A stretch of DNA of 64,000 bases from positions 248,001 to 312,000 of the forward strand of contig OY755045.1 in the NCBI GenBank assembly GCA_963576565.1. The letters run 5' to 3'. The stretch is from Aspidapion aeneum. Taxonomy: Eukaryota > Arthropoda > Insecta > Coleoptera > Brentidae. Shown here in pieces: positions 9,471 to 19,731 of the stretch (positions are counted from its first letter, which is position 1; every line of letters begins with the position of its first letter). The notes below the pieces were generated by a model, which had not been told where the DNA came from, made no database searches, and worked only from the letters and a program-made list of their open reading frames with translations. The position numbers and the translations under genes were made by a program.

Positions 9471-10380
9471 TATTTTTTGACTGAATATTATATTTTGTTG
9501 CTAAATTTGCTATTATTATAATACAAAATTATTAATTATGTTTATAATTATTAATAAACCCGAGACCGTAATTATTTAAAACACCGGGGTGTGAATAAAC
9601 ATATTATAAATCCATTTTAAATTCCATACATTAATTATTTAATTTTATGGCATCATATATGCACAAGATAAACATAGGACAATGTCGTGATTAGAAATAA
9701 TAAATTATTACATATTTTATATTTTAATGTTTTGTGTTGATACATGGGCGCACCCAGGTTGAGACAGGGGGGCTCGGAGCCAGGGCTTCCCCAAACCTTT
9801 TTTCATTTATAGACTAGGCCATGTAGTATGATTTAAACAAATAGAAGGGATTCGTGTCTATAAAAAAGATTGTGTTAAGAATATTCTTAATACTTTTAAC
9901 AAATAAAAATCTTCTAGTAGGCAAAAAAGTAAATGATTTTTTTTTTTAAACCATGAAGTACAAATAAGTTGGAAAAACACAAGTAAAAGGTTAGAGAGGA
10001 GATAATGCACTTTCTTGTATCCGTCTCACAGATCATGAGTAATACGAGCTCTGGCCGATTTAATTCTGAGACGAATCTCCTGTTTACTTTACTAATAGAG
10101 GCTTTATTTGAACGGAGTTTATATAAATGATGCTCAAATAAATCATCACATTATTATTATACATAATATTATTATTAATTTAGTGTGTGAAGAGCTCTAT
10201 CAACTATTATCCCCACCACTTCGCAGCTGCTGCGTTAAATTAATTAATTGTAATTTTAATTATTGTCTTTTTGTTTTTGCAAGGTTCACATCGCTTCTGT
10301 ACTTGTCTCTAGAGACCCTGTATGTATGATGTATTTTAAAGAAATACAGACAGGACAAACCGCACGTACTTATATTGATG
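9471..10380. other. AT-rich intergenic DNA
   Basis: No gene is recognised. At 9746-9800, ATGGGCGCACCCAGG next to a G-rich run resembles a relic transposon end. At 10306-10360, GAGACCCTGTATGTATGA recurs in diverged form at 14050-14100. Confidence 0.35.
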
Positions 10381-10382
10381 TA

Positions 10383-11908
10383 CAGCGTGTCCCATTTTCG
10401 ATGGGATTAAATGGGAAACTCGGTTATTATTAAAGATATTGATTTTCTGATTGCACCGTACCGTGCTCTTTTTTTGAGCCCTTAAAAATGGGGTAATCAG
10501 ATTTTTGCTATACCCCGTAGTTTCGCTAATACAGGGAGTTTTTGAAAATATTGCATTTTTATTAATTCCTTGTATCTCGCTTATTTTGCAAGATATTTTT
10601 ATTCTGTAAAAACCTTTCTATGGCAACTTTTTTAGAGCAAAATAATGACGTTGTCAACTTTTTAAAATATTGTTTAGTTTTTGAGATATGGTATTTATCA
10701 TAAAAAAATTAAATACGGACCTGGATTTTTTTATTACTATTTTGATTGGTTTCATGCTAGTATTATCATAAAATAATAAAAATTTTATAAAATTTTGTTT
10801 TATGGTAAAAAAAAATTAATATTTAAAAAAAAATTAGTCCAAACCTGGATATTTCCAACATAAATATAAATTAAAAATTGCTAGTTAAACAATTTTTAGT
10901 TTAACTGTTTTGATACTTAGCATATTAAAATAGTTTTACGGTAATTTACAGATTTATTTGAAACAAAGTCTACGAAAAATATAAAAGAAAACAAATTATA
11001 AAAAATAACTAATTTTTCTGATTACCATTATGTGTAAGACATTGTTGGCATTCTTGAGTAATTTTTCTTAACGCATTTTGCATAAAAATATTTCTGCCAT
11101 TTAAATATTGGAATTTTGTTGCTTGAATGAAGCAGGCAAACATATCACATTTTTCAAAATCTGGATATGGTCGATTTCTAGCCAGTTTAAAATAATTGTA
11201 AGCCATTCACAAAAATGACAAGTAAAATGACAATGTCAATTCCACGCTTTTGTTTTGTAAATTTCACGACCTGCTGTGCTACTATCAAATAATTAGTAGG
11301 ATATTATTTTTGAAACTTTTTAAGGTTTTTACTTTATTTATAAATCTTTTAATTATCATTTTAAAACAGATAAACTAGAAATCGTTCAACTAGTGTGTCT
11401 TGCAATTTTTAATTTATAATTACGTTGGAAATTTCCAGGTTTGGACTATAATTTTTTTTTCAAATATTAAATAGTTTTTTTTAACCTTAAATCAAAAAAA
11501 TATTAAAGTTTTATCATTTTAAGGTAATAATAGCATGGAACCAATCAAAGTAGTAATAAAAAAAATCCAGGTCCGTATTTAATTTTTTTATGATAAATAC
11601 CATATCTCAAAAACTAAACAATATTTTAAAAAATTGACAACGTCATTATTTTGCTCTAAAAATGTTGCCATAGAAAGGTTTTTACAGAATAAAAATATCT
11701 TGCAAAATAAGCGAGATACAAGGAATTAATTAAAATGCAATTTTTTCAAAAACTCCCTGTATTAGCGAAACCACGGGGTATAGCAAAAATCTGATTACAC
11801 CATTTTTAAGGGCTCCAAAAAAGAGCACGGTAAGGTGCAATCAGAAAATCGATATCTTTAATAATAACCGAATTTCCCATTTAATCCCATCGAAAATGGG
11901 ACACGCTG
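10383..11908. mobile_element. 1.5-kb fold-back element with CAGCGTGTCCC ends and TA flanks
   Basis: The arms run from 10383 to about 10960 and from about 11340 to 11908, inverted and mostly alike (CAGCGTGTCCCATTTTCGAT at both ends). TA flanks both ends. The central, non-palindromic part (about 10985-11310) holds a 65-codon minus-strand frame at 11009-11206 with no family that I recognise. A 422-bp internally deleted relative sits at 48566-48987 with the same ends and TA flanks. Non-autonomous; the TA duplication suggests the Tc1/mariner group, by inference. Confidence 0.85.
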
Positions 11909-11910
11909 TA

Positions 11911-12120
11911 CTACTAAAGTGTATTAAGTACGTGCCCCTCAGGATGCAAGTTTTCTTTCTCCAAGAGGGCTGAATTTTGCTTGGCACCTCATTTTCGAGA
12001 ATAGGGACCTTCATACTGCGTAGTGTCAATGAATATATGACTTTTGTAACATTGAGGGGGCACAGTGGACCCACGCATATACACTTCTTCTGAAAGGTGG
12101 TTCTGCTACATGGCTACATG
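11911..12120. other. Short spacer, nothing recognised
   Basis: No coding region or repeat end is supported here. Confidence 0.35.
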
Positions 12121-12123
12121 TTA

Positions 12124-12760
12124 AGCCCGGTCTAGACATAACATTTTACCTTACGTCTTGCCTGTCAGTCAAAAGGGTCAAGTATTACGGTTGAAAGACT
12201 AGCGTACACACTTGATAGTTTTAACGTACGTTTTTAGATCACTTTTTGATACACCATGGAGGAAGCCCTGCTTTTGTCAATAATGTTTTTTTTTTTAAAT
12301 GTCTATGACTTAACCGTTTCAGTAGCTAAACATAGTTTTTTAATCATATTTTCAAATTGTTGAGCTGAATTAGTTTGATAATGTCCCCTAAAGATGTAAG
12401 TTTCTGCTTACGAAACATGTCGGGACTATTTGTTTAAAACAAATTAAAAATTAGTGGAGGAAGACAATAACCTGTTTGATTTCCTAAAAAATTATCTTAT
12501 CGAATGTCGGACGTTTCGTATACCAACTTCTAAGTTGCACTCGAAAGGAATTAAAATTGTATGAACTACCATAAGAAATGCCGCTAAAACTGATGTTTTA
12601 CCGGACACAAAGCCTCTACCGATCAGTTTAACAGGTCCGACTTCAGTCCTGTTCCGTTCAGGCAAAATGTACGTTTTATTGTCTACACGAAAGCTTTTGC
12701 CTGATCCGTTTTACCTGATCAAGTAAAACGTCAGGTAAAACGTTATGTGTAGACTCCGCT
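12124..12760. mobile_element. PIF/Harbinger-like miniature element 1
   Basis: The ends are AGCCCGGTCTAGACATAAC and the inverse of AGCGGAGTCTACACATAAC, followed inward by TTTTACCTKACGT on both sides. TTA flanks at 12121-12123 and 12761-12763 fit the 3-bp TWA duplication of Harbinger elements. The interior includes, at about 12390-12480, a tail-like segment (GTAAG/CTTAC stem followed by GAAACATG) that resembles the Penelope-type ends elsewhere in the window. Confidence 0.75.
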
Positions 12761-12763
12761 TTA

Positions 12764-13054
12764 AGGGGCCTACAGACACACGAACATTTCTAGAGATTAG
12801 TACGCGCGTACAAGTTTGCGCATACTTCGTGTGTAGACAATATCCGCCTAAAATATCTCTCGAAGAGTCCGAGCGCACGATGTACGCGAGCAAATCTCTC
12901 GGTGTCCAGGCAAAACGCATTGATAATATCGTGTTTATGTTTAGAACGTTTAATTTTGTCTTCGTTTGTGTAGGCAATTCCACCAAACGTACATGTATGC
13001 AGATATTAGTTCGCGTACTAATCTCAAGAAATACTCGCGTGTCTGTAGGCCCCT
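12764..13054. mobile_element. PIF/Harbinger-like miniature element 2
   Basis: The inverted ends AGGGGCCTACAGACACACGA and AGGGGCCTACAGACACGCGA are 291 bp apart. They are flanked by TTA at 12761-12763 and 13055-13057. The interior is rich in CG compared with its surroundings (GTACGCGCGTAC and GTACGCGAGC). The left TTA is also the right TTA of miniature element 1. The frames that overlap it on both strands are palindrome shadows. Confidence 0.82.
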
Positions 13055-13057
13055 TTA

Positions 13058-13554
13058 GACTTGTATCTATCTAACATCACTATCATCCCAGCAGAACTTG
13101 GTTATAGACGACAGACTTCTTTGCTTAAGTATTATTGTCCGGACAAACTTGTTAGGAAATAACTATTGTCTTTAAAAAAATATATAAAAAAAAATTTAAA
13201 CAATAAAATTTTATAAAAAAATACCGACTTAACAAAAATATTGTAAATTAAAATCTATATTGATACAAACATTGGTTGCTTTATACAGGTTTTGAAAAAC
13301 AAAAAATTAGGCCTTATTAAACAGACAGGTTACTATAGTAACTTAAATTGTCGAAAAAAAACTAATTGAATTCAAGGATCTCTTGAACGTGAAACTCAAT
13401 GAAAAACCCCTTTGGGACATGTAAAGCTAAATTTCTTTTCATTTCCCCACTCATGTGACCTTTAAAACTAAATTGTAGTCCCGTAGTGTGGACAAGAGAT
13501 ATTATTTATGCATATTGTACCGAAAAAAAATCCCTATCCATGTTTTTCATAAAA
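13058..13554. other. AT-rich DNA without recognised features
   Basis: Nothing could be assigned. Confidence 0.35.
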
Positions 13555-13800
13555 AAAATAGATTTCGATCAAAATCCGATGATGCTAATGACAGTTTTTT
13601 GATAGTTAAAATTTTTTAAAAATGGTATAATTTTTAACGAAGCATCAACTTGTGGTTTTCAAAATATAGTTTAACACATTTTTTTCAATTATTTGTGTTG
13701 TAACCAAAAACTTCTTATTAGCTTGTCGTTTCTGAGATATTTACAAAAAAACTGTTGTCAAATCCGTCATGAATCTATTTAGTTTATAAAAACTACGTGA
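13555..13800 (+). repeat. Interspersed repeat R, copy 4
   Basis: TGCTAATGACAGTTTTTTGA, AACCAAAAACTTCTTATTAG and GAGATATTTACAAAAAAACT match the other R copies in order. Confidence 0.7.
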
Positions 13801-14188
13801 TTGCCGCCTTATTCTAATCAAGAAAACTGTGGAGAAAACAGCTTCATAAGCTATATTGCAGGAAAAAGCTATAGCTGAGCAGCTGAGTGTGTAAAGCTAA
13901 ATAGGAAACGGTTCGAAAGAAATAAGGCTACGGTTGTCTTAGCTAATAAAACGTCCCCCCGGTATTACAACTCGCTCGCGATGTACTCTTTTTTTGTTAC
14001 AAAAACAAAATTAGAATTTAGAAAATTTTATATAATACGATACGAGTAGAGACCTTGTATGTAAGACATATTTTAAAAAAATAGTGATACGACAAACTTT
14101 ATATCAAAATCAAATTTATTTAATTCAAAATCAAAGAACGGATATATCGGTCCCCTGACGATGTCGCCCAACCAGTTTTAAGTATGGG
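13801..14188. other. Intergenic DNA, partly repeated
   Basis: GAGACCTTGTATGTAAGACA at 14051-14070 resembles 10307-10326. No gene is seen. Confidence 0.35.
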
Positions 14189-14206
14189 TAGAAACACCCC
14201 AAAAAA

Positions 14207-14593
14207 AAAAAATACAAAACAAAAATAGAAAGTGTCGAAATCGATGCAATAAGAAGATCAATGAGAATATCTAGAATAGATCACATCAGATAAGAAATAA
14301 AACCATTAAAGAAAGAATGGGAATCGAGGGAAGCATAACGGATGACATCACTAAAAGGCAACTGATATGGTACGGCCATGTACAACGGATGAACGACGAA
14401 AAATTACCAAAGCAGGTCCTAGAATGGCAACCAATAGGGCGCAGAAAAAGAGGGCGTCCTAAACTAGAATGGCAATAGTCAATCCAAAGATCAATGAGTC
14501 AAAAGAATCTGACAGAGGATGATTGTCAGGATCGAAGGAGGTGGAGAATAGGCGTCGGACAACGTAGAAAAACATTCTAAACCGACATAGTAG
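14207..14593 (+). pseudogene. RTE-clade LINE (family B) C-terminal remnant
   Basis: Broken frames give the family's C-terminal signature: [19 protein letters not shown], then NDEKLPKQVLEWQP and a GRRKRGRP-like run. This matches RTE-B at 35086-36554 almost block for block. The domain follows the reverse transcriptase in insect RTE LINEs. The copy has stops and small shifts and cannot be functional. It ends with CCGACATAGTAG, the family's 3' end. Confidence 0.78.
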
Positions 14594-15272
14594 ACAAGAC
14601 GCTAGCGCTACCAAGTCCACTTTCAATCCCTGATTTCGCATGTGCAGATCTACCAATATTATTTACCTCATGTATTAGAATAGATGAATACAGGGTGATT
14701 TTCACTTGAATGATTCTAACCACATGAAAATAGAAAGTTTCAAAAACCTAACCTAACAAAACCTAATAAAATCTAACCGAACCGAACCAAAGGAAACTGA
14801 ACCAATAATTTTTTTTCAAAAAAAAACTTTCCTGACTTCCTGTCCGGGATCCTAGAGGATGTGAATCCGAACCGAACCGAACCTAACTAAACTGAACCAA
14901 ACCTAACCTAACCAAACTAAACTACAACACGTACTGCTAATTAGGTTTAGTTGGGTAGGGTTAGGTTTGGATAGGTTCGGTTCGGTACGGTCCGGTTCAG
15001 ATTCACATCCTCTAAGATCCCGGGTAGGAAGTCAGGAAAGTTTTTTTTTTGAAAAAAAAGTATTGGTTTAGTTTGCTTTGGTTCGGTTCGGTTAGATCTG
15101 ATTAGGTTTCGTTAGGTTAGGTTTTTGAAACTTTCTATTTTCATGTGGTTAGAATCATTAAAGTGAAAATCACCCTGTACATCTATTCTAATACATGAGG
15201 TAAATAATATTGGTAGATCTACGCATGCGAAGTCAGGGATTGGAAGTGGACTTGGTAGGGCTAGCGTCTTGT
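14594..15272. mobile_element. Fold-back element with 9-bp TSD (MULE/FB-like)
   Basis: The ends ACAAGACGCTAGC and GCTAGCGTCTTGT are inverted. The arms run about 95 bp before meeting the inner palindrome at 14691-15177. The 9-bp string ACATAGTAG flanks it at 14585-14593 and 15273-15281. Long inverted arms with a 9-bp duplication fit Mutator-like or FB fold-back elements, by inference. It sits in the 3' tail of an RTE-B copy and is therefore younger than that copy. Confidence 0.72.
14691..15177. mobile_element. Inner palindrome with CAGGGTGA ends and TA flanks
   Basis: It starts CAGGGTGATTTTCACTTGAA, ends with the inverse, and is flanked by TA on both sides. The arms carry AACCTAACCTAAC-like runs and GGATTCACATCCTCT. 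The CCTAAC-like strings are not regular telomere repeats. It lies almost exactly at the centre of the outer fold-back, so it may be a nested insertion or the middle of one large element. Confidence 0.7.
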
Positions 15273-15302
15273 ACATAGTAGTAGTAGAAACACCCCAAAA
15301 AA

Positions 15303-15475
15303 CTAATAATGTAGTTTTGTAGGAAAGCTTCCCTATAACACAGAAACATAATTTTCAAAATCGCCGCTGATTCTTTTTTCGAGTTTTTTTGGTTTTTCCG
15401 AAAATTTATAAATATAATTTTATGATTTTAAATTACATAATTTATAAAGGTTAGTTTTAGCGCCCTAGATATAAA
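15303..15475. other. AT-rich spacer
   Basis: Nothing is recognised here. Confidence 0.35.
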
Positions 15476-15586
15476 TTAAACAACGAGGTGAATTTAGTGG
15501 CCTAAGGACAAGGAAAAATAAGAAAAATAAGATAATAAAAAGATTTACCTGAGGCTGGGATCGAACCAGCGAACTTTTTAACCAGT

Positions 15587-15657
15587 GCCTCGGTGGCTCA
15601 GTGGTAGAGCGGTTGCCTAGATAGCGAAAGGTCGCTGGTTCGATCCCAGCCTGAGGT
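15587..15657 (+). tRNA. tRNA-like cloverleaf, anticodon AGA, 71 nt
   Basis: The sequence folds as a full cloverleaf by eye: acceptor GCCTCGG/CTGAGGT with wobble pairs, D-arm GCTC-AGTGGTA-GAGC, anticodon arm GTTGC-CTAGATA-GCGAA with one mismatch, a 5-nt variable loop, and T-arm GCTGG-TTCGATC-CCAGC. A- and B-boxes look good. The anticodon would be AGA (Ser), but there is no long variable arm as tRNA-Ser requires, so it is unlikely to be a standard tRNA. An inverted copy of its 3' half lies just upstream at 15544-15574. It is best read as a tRNA-derived segment carried in a mobile element. Confidence 0.5.
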
Positions 15658-15670
15658 AAATCTTTTTATT

Positions 15671-16095
15671 AGGGACATTTTGGGTCAGGTAAAATAACAG
15701 AAAATTTGACAGCTGTTACCGTTATTGTTACTAAGAATAACGGCATCATTCAGGGCAAAAAAGATAGATTTTGGAACACTTAAGATAACACAACACAAAC
15801 GTTAATTTAGTAGTTTCACACACCTTCAACTTTTTGTTTATTTATATTTGTTAATTTATTTTTATTAGATTTATGGCTTTTTACAAACCAAACTACCGAA
15901 TTATAGTAAAAAATTTGACTGCATTAAACAAAACAATACAAAACTAACCTTAAAAAATAGCGGTAACATTAACGGCCGGCCACCGTAAGTACCGGGCGCC
16001 GTTACCGTACATAACAAAAAAGGAGCGAGAAGCTGCTAATGCGCAGACTCAGTAATAACAATAACGGTAACAAAGTGTAAAATACGCGACCCAAA
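15671..16095. mobile_element. Inner TIR element (GGGACATTTTGGGTC ends)
   Basis: GGGACATTTTGGGTC at the left and the inverse of GGGAGATTTTGGGTC at the right are flanked by TA or a 3-bp AT-rich duplication. Further inward, TTACCGTTATTGTTA is also inverted (near 15716 and 16058). The interior has no coding potential. Confidence 0.65.
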
Positions 16096-16156
16096 ATCTC
16101 CCTATTATCTTATTTTTCCTTGCCCTTATGCCGCTAAATTCTACTCATTGTTTACA

Positions 16157-16500
16157 TAATTTATTTCCATCGTAAACAAATAAAAGTGGATTTAAACTAT
16201 TTTAGAAAATGTAGTGATAACTCTCAGGCCCGACAACCCCTCTTCCCCCTTTCCCTCATTGCTAGCCTCCTTTAAACCAAATTTTGAGCCCTATAAGGTG
16301 AATTGTTGACCATTTTATGTTCTTTTTTTTTGTTTCCGTATCTTAAAAATGACCACACTATTTTATGATAATATTTTTAAAAGTTGATGTGGGGGGGGCT
16401 AGGATCAGCATGCTAACAGCGTACAAGAAAAACATTTATACGTAGATGGTGTCATGAGCCATAACAATAATTTTATTGTGGTGTACGGACAAGCGGAGGG
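16157..16500. other. Intergenic DNA with G- and C-runs
   Basis: No gene is seen. Confidence 0.3.
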
Positions 16501-16665
16501 ACAAGCGGGGGTAACGGGGTAATTACCCCCCCCCCCTAGAAAGAAAAATTTGCACTTTTTCCTAATAAAATAAGGGAAACCAGGAGAATTACCACCTCCC
16601 CCCAAAAAAAAATATATTACAAAAAAAAAATCGTCGACTATTACCCCCCCCCCCCCTAGATTTTG
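16501..16665. repeat. C-run repeat shared with 52030-52150
   Basis: TAATTACCCCC runs, CTTTTTCCTAATAAAATAAG and GAGAATTACC recur in the hAT element at 51064-52372 (about 52035-52150). A shorter cousin is seen near 30755-30785. It is probably part of the same transposon family. Confidence 0.55.
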
Positions 16666-16984
16666 ACAAGATCCGCGCTTGTGTACGGACAAATCAGGGT
16701 TTGCGATAACGGCGCGCCGTGTAGTAGTAGTCGCTAGACCAAAAATGGTCTCCCCACTACTACTACTACTAATGTTTGTCCACTACCGCGTCGTGCGGGC
16801 AAACCGTAAGGGCGGAAAAGATGCTTTCCACAAGAGCATGCAGAAATATAAAGAATGTTTTTAAACATTTTTTTTAATACATTTTGAAAGCGTCGTTTAA
16901 TCATCTGACAAAATTTTTATTTCGCCATCGTTAACAAAACGTTTAAGGATACTTAGTGGGGTATTTAGAAAAATAGCTTTGGGG
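16666..16984. other. Intergenic DNA, nothing recognised
   Basis: The 61-codon frame here spans low-complexity TAG/TAC runs and is not supported as a gene. Confidence 0.3.
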
Positions 16985-17298
16985 AGCCCGAGGCACTATG
17001 GGGGGGGGGGGGAGCGAGGCCTCATGGCCGTATTTTATGCTATTTTATGTTTGTACTCATGAAATATGTGGAACATATCTAAAAACAATTAGCTTCGAGC
17101 GGAAAGGGGGGCATATAAGGGCGTATATAAGGGGAAGCTGGCCCCCCGCCCCGAAGCTAAGATTTTTTTAGATATTTTCCACATATTTCATGAATACAAA
17201 CATAAAATAGCATAAAATACGGCCTCAAGAAGTCTCGCCCCCCCAAAACTGTGTTGCCCCCCCTTCCCCCCGAATTTTTTTTCTATATACGCCACTGC
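16985..17298. mobile_element. G-run miniature element, head-to-head pair
   Basis: GGCCGTATTTTATGCTATTT at 17026 and its inverse near 17203-17222 mark two inverted halves of one family, each with runs of G or C. Other members occur at 32923-33084, about 32055-32215 (decayed) and 53201-53350. The right side ends CTATATACGCCACTG, the terminus seen in the 32923 copy. Confidence 0.65.
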
Positions 17299-17640
17299 CA
17301 CTGAGGATACTAAAAACCAAAATAGCGTGTAGTTTATAAGCTAAAAATTTTTTAACAAAAAAAATATATGTATACATAAAACTATACGAATACGAATATG
17401 TGGAGGAAAAACAAGAAAATTTTCCTTGAAATTTCCAGCCGTTATTATCGAGCAATGTTCACGCTCCGTCTGACAGATTAATCTCAACTAAAAATGACAG
17501 CTGGCTAAACTGTTTGCACACACTCACATTTTTACGTCACGAAAGATAGGAGAGCGAACATTTACGTAGGTATTAATAGGGAAAAAAATAGATAATTTTT
17601 TTTGCTACTGTTTTTTTTTTAGTTTTTTAATTTGAGGGCA
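17299..17640. other. AT-rich DNA
   Basis: Nothing is recognised here. Confidence 0.3.
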
Positions 17641-17648
17641 TGGCAGTG

Positions 17649-17721
17649 CTTAGAGTCCCTGTATGTTGAGATATTTGGATATTTTTAATATATCCAAATA
17701 TGTCAACATACAGGGACTCTA
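17649..17721. repeat. Near-perfect hairpin, 73 bp
   Basis: TAGAGTCCCTGTATGTTGA and its inverse, then ATATTTGGATAT and its inverse, form an almost perfect stem with a small AT loop. It stands at the left edge of a repeat C fragment. Confidence 0.8.
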
Positions 17722-18140
17722 GCAGTGCCCGGCCAAGTTCGCGGGGTAATCTGCTGTACCATCTTTTCTTGAAACATTTCAGCCCATATTTGACCTATCT
17801 AAAACTCTACTTCGGAATGAGCTACGAAACTCAAACTTGCACAGTCGTAGATCTTTATACAGTTAAAAAGCCCTTCCAGTTTTCATGGACTTCCATAAAA
17901 TAGTAAAACAGTTACGAAATTTCAAAAAACGTCGAAATTGCCACTCACTCACAGTAAATCATCAAAATTCTACTGTACTTCCAGACATGCTACAAAGCTG
18001 AAATTTGGCAGACTGATAGAAATTATGACCAAACCCTTGGAAAAAATTAAAAAACCTTCTAATTTACTCCCCTCCCCTATACATGTTAAATTATGTAAAA
18101 ACTTCAAAATGGCTATAATTCCTAGGTTTTCTGAAACTCC
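17722..18140 (+). repeat. Composite repeat C, left fragment
   Basis: AGCAGTGCCCGGCCAAGTTCG, ATTTGACCTATCTAAAACTC and AATGAGCTACGAAACTCAAA recur at 18640-18690, 29120-29210 and, inverted, at 28195-28320. It lacks the tandem and palindromic parts of the full composite. Confidence 0.7.
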
Positions 18141-18627
18141 TTGAACATATATAACATATTTTAATAACACCCAACGAATTATTATTCTGAGAATTTGCTA
18201 CCTTTGGATTATTTTTTTAATTTTAGAAATTATTGAGTTTATTAATTTTTTGGGATAGCCATTTTTTTTCCCATAATTTTCGAACTCTGTTTTTTTAAGT
18301 TATGCTTTCGAAGCATTTGCGTAGAGCATAAAAAGCAAACTTCAGACGACTTGAAACCGTGTGCTATCGCGAAGTATAGTTTATTATATTGCCTTACACA
18401 ACAGCGAGCGTACCCTAGCCAACTAGATAAATGGCATTTTCGCTCAAGAAAAATCGGATACGTCTATCCGTGTTGACAGACAAATAAAAATAACCTATTT
18501 TTCGGATGTCAAGTCCCCTAGATATAAATAGTGAAAACCCCTGTTTCTACTGGAACCTTTAAAAAACTTGTTTTATTCTTATAAGATAATATTTAATGTT
18601 TTTTACCCTGTATGCGAATTTATAGAA
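18141..18627. other. AT-rich DNA
   Basis: No gene or repeat end is recognised. Confidence 0.3.
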
Positions 18628-19731
18628 TCTGAGGGCATTGACCTATCTAAAACTCTACTTCGGAATGAGCTACGAAACTCAAACTTTGCACAGTCGTACT
18701 TCTTCATGGAGTTAACAACCCCTCCATAAAATAGTGAAGTAGTTTAAAATTTCAAAAACCGTCGAAATTGCTACTCACTCACTCACTCCCTTATGTATAG
18801 ATCATCAAAATTCTACTGTACTTCCAGACATGCTACAAAGCTGAAATTTGGCAGACTGATGATGAAATTATTACCAAACTTTTGGAAAAAATCAAAAAAC
18901 CCCAAAATTCTACTTTACTCCCCTCCTCTATACATGTAAAGTTATGTAAAAGTAACATTGCCCACTTCCAGGAATGTTAGAGGGCTGTGGTTTAAAAGTC
19001 TGATAGGAACTTTGATAAAACCATAGGAAAAAAATAAAAATCCTTAAAAAGTAACATTGCCCACTTCCAGAAACGCTAGAGAGCTGAGCTGAACTATGAT
19101 AAAACTATAAAAAAATATTAAAAACATCAATATTTTAATTTACTGCCCTCCCTCATAAATGTAAAGTTATGCAAAAGTAACATTGTCCACTTTCGAGAAT
19201 GCTAGAGAGCTGAGCTTTAAAAGGCTGATGGAACTATGAAAAAACCATAGGAAAAAATTAAAAAACCTCAACATTTTTAATAAGGCATTGCAAAAGTTGT
19301 GAACAATATTCCGCATATTTTTCTAATTTAAAACTTAAATATTATCCAAATCCATTAAAAAAGGACTGAAATCACAACAAGAGCATTTCATGTAAAAAAA
19401 ACCAAGTACGCGAAAATGGTATTCCGTAAAAGAATTGAGATAAAAGTAAAGCCAAGTTCTCTAATACAAATTTCAAAATGAAAGGTTCTTACTAGTTTGG
19501 AAATGTTTTTGTAAACTTGGCTATTACAGCTGCAAATGACTCTTTTGCACAGTGCTAAATTGAACATAAAGAAGTTTGGCTGGAATAGAAAAGTTTAAAA
19601 AAATATTTTTAAACTAGTAAAAACCTTTCATTTTGAAATTTGTATTGGAGAACTTTGCTTTACTTTTATCTCAATTCTTCTTACAATACCATTTTAGCGT
19701 ACGTGGCTTTTCTTTACATGCAATGTTTTTT
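18628..19731 (+). repeat. Composite repeat C with terminal palindrome (locus 1)
   Basis: It opens with CTGAGGGCA and the shared head. Degenerate tandem units follow (GTAACATTGCCCACTTCCAG and GCTAGAGAGCTGAGC) to about 19300. It closes with a palindrome at 19383-19731 whose arms read CATTTCATGTAAA...GCGAAAATGG and GAAAGGTTCTTACTAGTTTG. The same order is seen at 29091-30632. Confidence 0.72.

Larger units (their letters stand above)
14189..15302 (+). mobile_element. LINE plus fold-back composite with 18-bp TSD
   Basis: The 18-bp string TAGAAACACCCCAAAAAA occurs at 14189-14206 and 15285-15302, as expected of a LINE target duplication. Between them lie a 5'-truncated RTE-B tail (14207-14593) and its (TAG)n end (15273-15284). 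The two parts are separated by a fold-back element inserted in the tail. Confidence 0.8.
15476..16156. mobile_element. Terminal-inverted-repeat element carrying a tRNA-like sequence
   Basis: The left block GAGGTGAATTTAGTGGCCTA and the inverse of the right block (GAGTAGAATTTAGCGGCATA) pair, followed by GGACAAGGAAAAATAAGA versus GGGCAAGGAAAAATAAGA. These outer repeats enclose a tRNA-like sequence and a second inner TIR element (about 15671-16095). Exact outer ends and duplication could not be fixed. No transposase frame is present. Confidence 0.65.

Noticed and set aside
12711..13074. Overlapping 91- and 109-codon frames on opposite strands
   Set aside because: They lie across the inverted Harbinger-like miniature element and mirror each other; no protein family is recognised.
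14880..15120. CCTAAC-like runs resembling insect telomere repeats
   Set aside because: The words are irregular (mixed AACCGAACC, CCTAACC), inverted about a centre, and belong to the palindrome arms; no regular TTAGG array is present.
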